Of a stretch of 21,785 nt of DNA, positions 19,771 to 21,785 are shown in pieces. Source of the stretch: DATIBQ01 sp964573395 (lineage in GTDB: Bacteria > Patescibacteriota > Minisyncoccia > Phycocordibacterales > UBA9973); the NCBI GenBank assembly GCA_964573395.1, contig CAZNJI010000008.1, positions 1 through 21,785 on the forward strand. The letters run 5' to 3'. The notes below the pieces were generated by a model. It saw nothing but the letters and a program-made list of their open reading frames with translations. It was not told where the DNA came from and ran no database searches. Position 1 is the first letter of the stretch. Each line of letters starts with the position of its first letter. Position numbers and translations under genes: made by a program.

Positions 19771-20544
19771 ATGGAACTTGATAAACATAAAAAATCTTTT
19801 GGTACCGTTGCAGAAAACTACGGAATTTACAGAAAACGATATAGTCCCAAAGTATATGATCTACTATTTTCTCTTACTGGAAATAAACCATCAGTTTTAG
19901 ATATTGGTTGTGGAACAGGTACCTCAACTGAATTTCTTGTCGACAAAGCTTCTATGATTGTTGGAGTAGATCATGATGATGCAATGATAGCTGAGGCAAA
20001 GAAGATTGCCGAAAAGAAGAAACTAGCCATTGAATATATTGTAGCCCCAGCTGAAAAGTTACCTTTTGACGATAATACATTTGATGCTGTTACATCAGGA
20101 ACTGCTTTCCATTGGTTTTCTACCGATGAAGCAGTGCAGGAAATTAAGAGGGTGCAAAAACCACATACACCCTTTATGATATTTTGGTTACGAGATGAAC
20201 CAACTCCAGATGAAGATAGTATAAATTCTGAATTTTTTAGTAAATATAAAATGCAAGCTGTTCAACCAAAATTATGGGATCAAGATACCGTAAAAGAATT
20301 GCTGGAAAAGAATGGATATGAAAATGTTACTAAAGTAAATATTCCACATGTAGAGAGATATACGCTTGATGAAAGAGTAGGACTTGAGACAACGTCGTCT
20401 GCCTTTGCTTTATTATCTTCAGAAGACCAGCAAGCTTTCTTAGATGATATTACCAATGATTTAAGAGTGAAACTTGGTACTAGGACTTACTTTGAAATCA
20501 AGCAGCAAATAAAGGTTGTGTATGGATATAAAGGTAGTATTTAA
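19771..20544 (+). CDS. Class I SAM-dependent methyltransferase
   Basis: 257 residues. SAM-binding motif V-L-D-I-G-C-G-T-G-T-S at about 41-51, acidic strand-2 end V-D-H-D-D, A-P-A-E-K-L-P-F-D-D-N-T-F-D-A-V at about 92-107, and G-T-A-F-H-W-F-S-T-D-E-A at about 110-121. The last motif recalls trans-aconitate/Crg1-type methyltransferases acting on small carboxylic acids, but the substrate is unknown. AT-rich like the rest of this stretch; probably acquired. Ends about 50 nt before a bidirectional hairpin. The frame from 19649 is not used because it spans the tRNA-like element. Confidence 0.87.
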   Translation: MELDKHKKSFGTVAENYGIYRKRYSPKVYDLLFSLTGNKPSVLDIGCGTGTSTEFLVDKASMIVGVDHDDAMIAEAKKIAEKKKLAIEYIVAPAEKLPFDDNTFDAVTSGTAFHWFSTDEAVQEIKRVQKPHTPFMIFWLRDEPTPDEDSINSEFFSKYKMQAVQPKLWDQDTVKELLEKNGYENVTKVNIPHVERYTLDERVGLETTSSAFALLSSEDQQAFLDDITNDLRVKLGTRTYFEIKQQIKVVYGYKGSI

Positions 20545-20595
20545 AGATATAACAAGGTTCCAACATTGTCCCACACGGCCAGCAAATAAAATTAA

Positions 20596-20622
20596 AAAAG
20601 CCATGATAGTATCAAGGCTTTT
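20596..20622. terminator. Bidirectional terminator
   Basis: AAAAGCC (20596-20602) pairs with GGCTTTT (20616-20622). The loop itself can fold further (TGATA-G-TATCA). An A-run precedes the stem, giving a U-tract on the minus transcript. Lies between the convergent methyltransferase and the minus-strand gene ending at 20622. Confidence 0.75.
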
Positions 20623-20915
20623 CAAAATGGTTCATCTTCTGGATCGTTATCTGACTCAATTGGCGGATCGTAGAATTCTTCTCCTGAATCAGGCGGTACG
20701 TCAAATTCTTCAAGTCGCTTAAAGAACTGCACTAAATCTTCTTCGTCATAACCTCCAGTATAAAAATGGAGATCAGTAATAAAAGGATTTTCTTCAGTTA
20801 TGGTTTGATACTCCTGAGGAATGTCATTAAGTTCAGATCGATCGTGAAGTATTCGTGCGAGAACACGAATGGCAATCCATCCCATATCATCTTCGTTAAG
20901 TATTCGATTTTTCAT
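20622..20915 (-). CDS. Small acidic hypothetical protein
   Basis: 97 residues, unrecognised. The N-terminal part is helical (W-I-A-I-R-V-L-A-R-I-L-H-D-R). The C-terminal third is strongly acidic and Pro-rich (D-V-P-P-D-S-G-E-E-F, then D-N-D-P-E-D-E). No signal or membrane helix. Acidic small proteins like this can be antitoxins or inhibitors, but no toxin is adjacent and nothing else supports it. Own promoter upstream. Confidence 0.6.
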   Translation of the reverse strand: MKNRILNEDDMGWIAIRVLARILHDRSELNDIPQEYQTITEENPFITDLHFYTGGYDEEDLVQFFKRLEEFDVPPDSGEEFYDPPIESDNDPEDEPF

Positions 20916-20933
20916 TGAGTAATCTTTTTAGAT

Positions 20934-20961
20934 ACTTTACTTATCACGAGTAAATTGTCAA
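20934..20961 (-). promoter_or_regulatory. Promoter of the small acidic protein gene
   Basis: On the minus strand TTGACA (20961-20956), 16-nt spacer, TAAAGT (20939-20934), then 18 nt to the ATG. Confidence 0.65.
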
Positions 20962-21081
20962 AAAAGGTTCTAATTTCCTTATAAACTGCCAGCAATGAGC
21001 GTAGCAAAATTGCTACAGCTAGGACGAGAATGGGAAGAGGATTGGGGTTTTCCTGTGTCATCTCGCACTGTTAATAAATAA
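20962..21081. other. Intergenic stretch without a gene
   Basis: No credible coding frame. It contains a perfect small hairpin GTAGCA-AAAT-TGCTAC (21001-21016). TGCCAG and TAGGACG recall tRNA-Gln pieces but are too short to claim a copy. Confidence 0.5.
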
Positions 21082-21105
21082 AACTGCGGCTTTATTGCCG
21101 CAGTT
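21082..21105 (-). terminator. Terminator of the 21615 minus-strand gene
   Basis: AACTGCGGC (21082-21090) pairs perfectly with GCCGCAGTT (21097-21105), loop TTTATT. On the minus strand it is followed by TTATTTATT. Confidence 0.8.
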
Positions 21106-21108
21106 GAA

Positions 21109-21615
21109 TCAAACCAAACCGTACTGTTCCAAAATTTTCAAATTAATACGATCCAATGCCAGAACTGTTTCTGTGCATCCATAATCAAGTATTCGTATCC
21201 GTTTTCCAATGATGCAAAAATTGCACGATCGAAGAGTATCCCTCTCGATTACTCCTTCATCTCGTATTCTTTGCTCAAGCTTTAACCATTCCGGATCGCC
21301 GGCATCAAGTACTGCTCCTTTTTGCTGCATGACTATGATGCCAAAGAAAAGAGCTTTCGTGGGGACAATGCCGCACGATTGGTTTTTCTTCGAATATAAG
21401 TATTCCAGTCGATTCGCATAGAACCCTGAGAGGAAATACTTTATAAAAGCTATGAAAAAGTTAGAACCAAACTTTTGAAGTTCGACGCCTACTTTCTTAT
21501 TTGAGCGATGTTCTAAAAATCTTCGAAGGGGATAGATCAGGCGGATCCTTGGTATTTTAATGACGGTTCGAGAAAATATGAAAACAATGCGCGTACATCC
21601 AAAAACGATTTTCAT
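21109..21615 (-). CDS. Hypothetical protein, 168 residues
   Basis: Not recognised. Basic first half (many R and K, with R-I-R-L-I-Y-P-L-R-R-F-L-E-H-R at about 23-37), a mildly hydrophobic middle (F-F-I-A-F-I-K-Y-F-L-S-G-F and A-L-F-F-G-I-I-V-M), and an end with C-N-F-C and I-L-D-Y-G-C-T-E-T-V-L-A-L-D. Three Cys in the last third. Unlike most genes here it has a real Shine-Dalgarno sequence and a strong promoter, so it is probably expressed at a good level. Possibly membrane-associated. Its promoter overlaps the divergent gene that starts at 21700. Confidence 0.7.
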   Translation of the reverse strand: MKIVFGCTRIVFIFSRTVIKIPRIRLIYPLRRFLEHRSNKKVGVELQKFGSNFFIAFIKYFLSGFYANRLEYLYSKKNQSCGIVPTKALFFGIIVMQQKGAVLDAGDPEWLKLEQRIRDEGVIERDTLRSCNFCIIGKRIRILDYGCTETVLALDRINLKILEQYGLV

Positions 21616-21619
21616 GGTG

Positions 21620-21624
21620 CCTCC
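21620..21624 (-). promoter_or_regulatory. Shine-Dalgarno GGAGG
   Basis: GGAGG on the minus strand, 4 nt before the ATG at 21615. It stands out because almost no other gene in the window has one. Confidence 0.7.
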
Positions 21625-21635
21625 GGTTTTTTCTC

Positions 21636-21663
21636 ACAATACTATTTATAATTAAAATGTCAA
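21636..21663 (-). promoter_or_regulatory. Promoter of the 21615 minus-strand gene
   Basis: On the minus strand TTGACA (21663-21658), 16-nt spacer, TATTGT (21641-21636). Confidence 0.7.
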
Positions 21664-21686
21664 GTTTTACATCATCCTTTATCCAC

Positions 21687-21692
21687 TATAAT
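21687..21692 (+). promoter_or_regulatory. -10 box TATAAT of the last gene
   Basis: Consensus TATAAT ending 7 nt before the ATG at 21700; TTTACA lies 15 nt further upstream. Fits the leaderless pattern. Confidence 0.6.
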
Positions 21693-21699
21693 TACCACT

Positions 21700-21785
21700 A
21701 TGTATTTCAAATCGAAAAAAGTTTCTCTGTTCATTCTGGCGGTAACGGCTGTTGCCTGCTCAAAGGCACTGTTTTGGTTTTTCAA
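21700..21785 (+). CDS. N-terminus of an exported or membrane protein, cut by the window end
   Basis: 28 codons are open to the window edge. Basic start (M-Y-F-K-S-K-K) and hydrophobic core (V-S-L-F-I-L-A-V-T-A-V-A-C) form a signal peptide or membrane anchor. The Cys at position 20 after A-V-A is a poor lipobox, since position -3 is Ala. The start is supported by the well-placed TATAAT. Function cannot be told from this fragment. Confidence 0.6.
   Translation, partial: MYFKSKKVSLFILAVTAVACSKALFWFF

Noticed and set aside
19649..19900. 83-residue frame over the tRNA-Gln-like element
   Set aside because: It starts inside the degenerate tRNA copy and overlaps the methyltransferase in another frame; no support.
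20984..21025. Possible third tRNA-Gln-like fragment (TGCCAG and TAGGACG)
   Set aside because: Matches of 6-7 nt only, with no 3' end nearby.
1..21785. UGA recoded to glycine, as in SR1/Gracilibacteria
   Set aside because: Several genes end properly in TGA and RF2 is present.
1..21785. CRISPR array, insertion sequence or transposase, rRNA, replication origin
   Set aside because: No regularly spaced repeats, no transposase or integrase frame, and no rRNA-like or dnaA-box cluster seen in the window.

Overview
The window reads as a compact bacterial chromosome segment, most probably from the Candidate Phyla Radiation / Patescibacteria (Parcubacteria-like). This is inferred from: housekeeping genes packed with tiny gaps; a release factor 2 lacking about 70 N-terminal residues; small proteins without recognisable relatives; tRNA genes mostly without encoded CCA; and start codons preceded by a -10-like box instead of a Shine-Dalgarno sequence. 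TGA ends several genes (ligA, gatC, ftsX) and RF2 is present, so the standard bacterial code is used.

Layout. 1-4262: 5'-truncated ligA, gatC and gatA (Gln-tRNA amidotransferase; gatB is not here) and a membrane-anchored protein with a HEPN-like R-x4-H motif. 4263-5745: tRNA cluster with initiator tRNA-fMet, an HTH protein gene that runs into a CAU tRNA, tRNA-Asp, and degenerate tRNA-like copies. 5748-7976: a membrane-anchored exported protein, endonuclease V, and two small secreted proteins on the minus strand. 8147-10173: tRNA-Thr(GGU), a tRNA-Thr-like structure and typA/bipA. 10205-11834: two small minus-strand genes with matching promoters (one encoding a RanBP2-type zinc finger) and a methyltransferase. 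11976-18512: tRNA-Thr(CGU), glycosyltransferase, prfB, ftsE, ftsX, pyrG, a DedA-family gene on the minus strand, and an ASCH-domain gene. 18578-21785: tRNA-Gln(CUG) followed by a visibly AT-richer accessory stretch: zincin-like protein, small membrane protein, degenerate tRNA-Gln copy, methyltransferase, two unknown minus-strand genes and the start of an exported protein.

The most unusual signal is a set of degenerate tRNA copies near their parent tRNA genes (fMet, Asp, Thr, Gln). The Asp, Thr and Gln copies lie downstream of the parent and keep its acceptor 5' and 3' ends. Their middle is replaced by perfect or near-perfect hairpins, and each sits just upstream of the next protein gene. The Asp copy shares 19 of 19 bases with the tRNA 3' end; the Gln copy keeps the anticodon arm (14/14) and the 3' end (12/12). 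They may be remnants of integration events or functional tRNA-like RNAs.

A second pattern is a TANNNT-like box ending 6-9 nt before about ten start codons, which suggests widespread leaderless transcription. In three gene pairs this box contains the stop codon of the preceding gene.

The genes share translation as a theme: tRNAs, GatCA (Gln-tRNA synthesis, matching the tRNA-Gln), RF2 and BipA. FtsEX links to division and cell-wall control, PyrG to CTP supply, and LigA and EndoV to DNA replication and repair.
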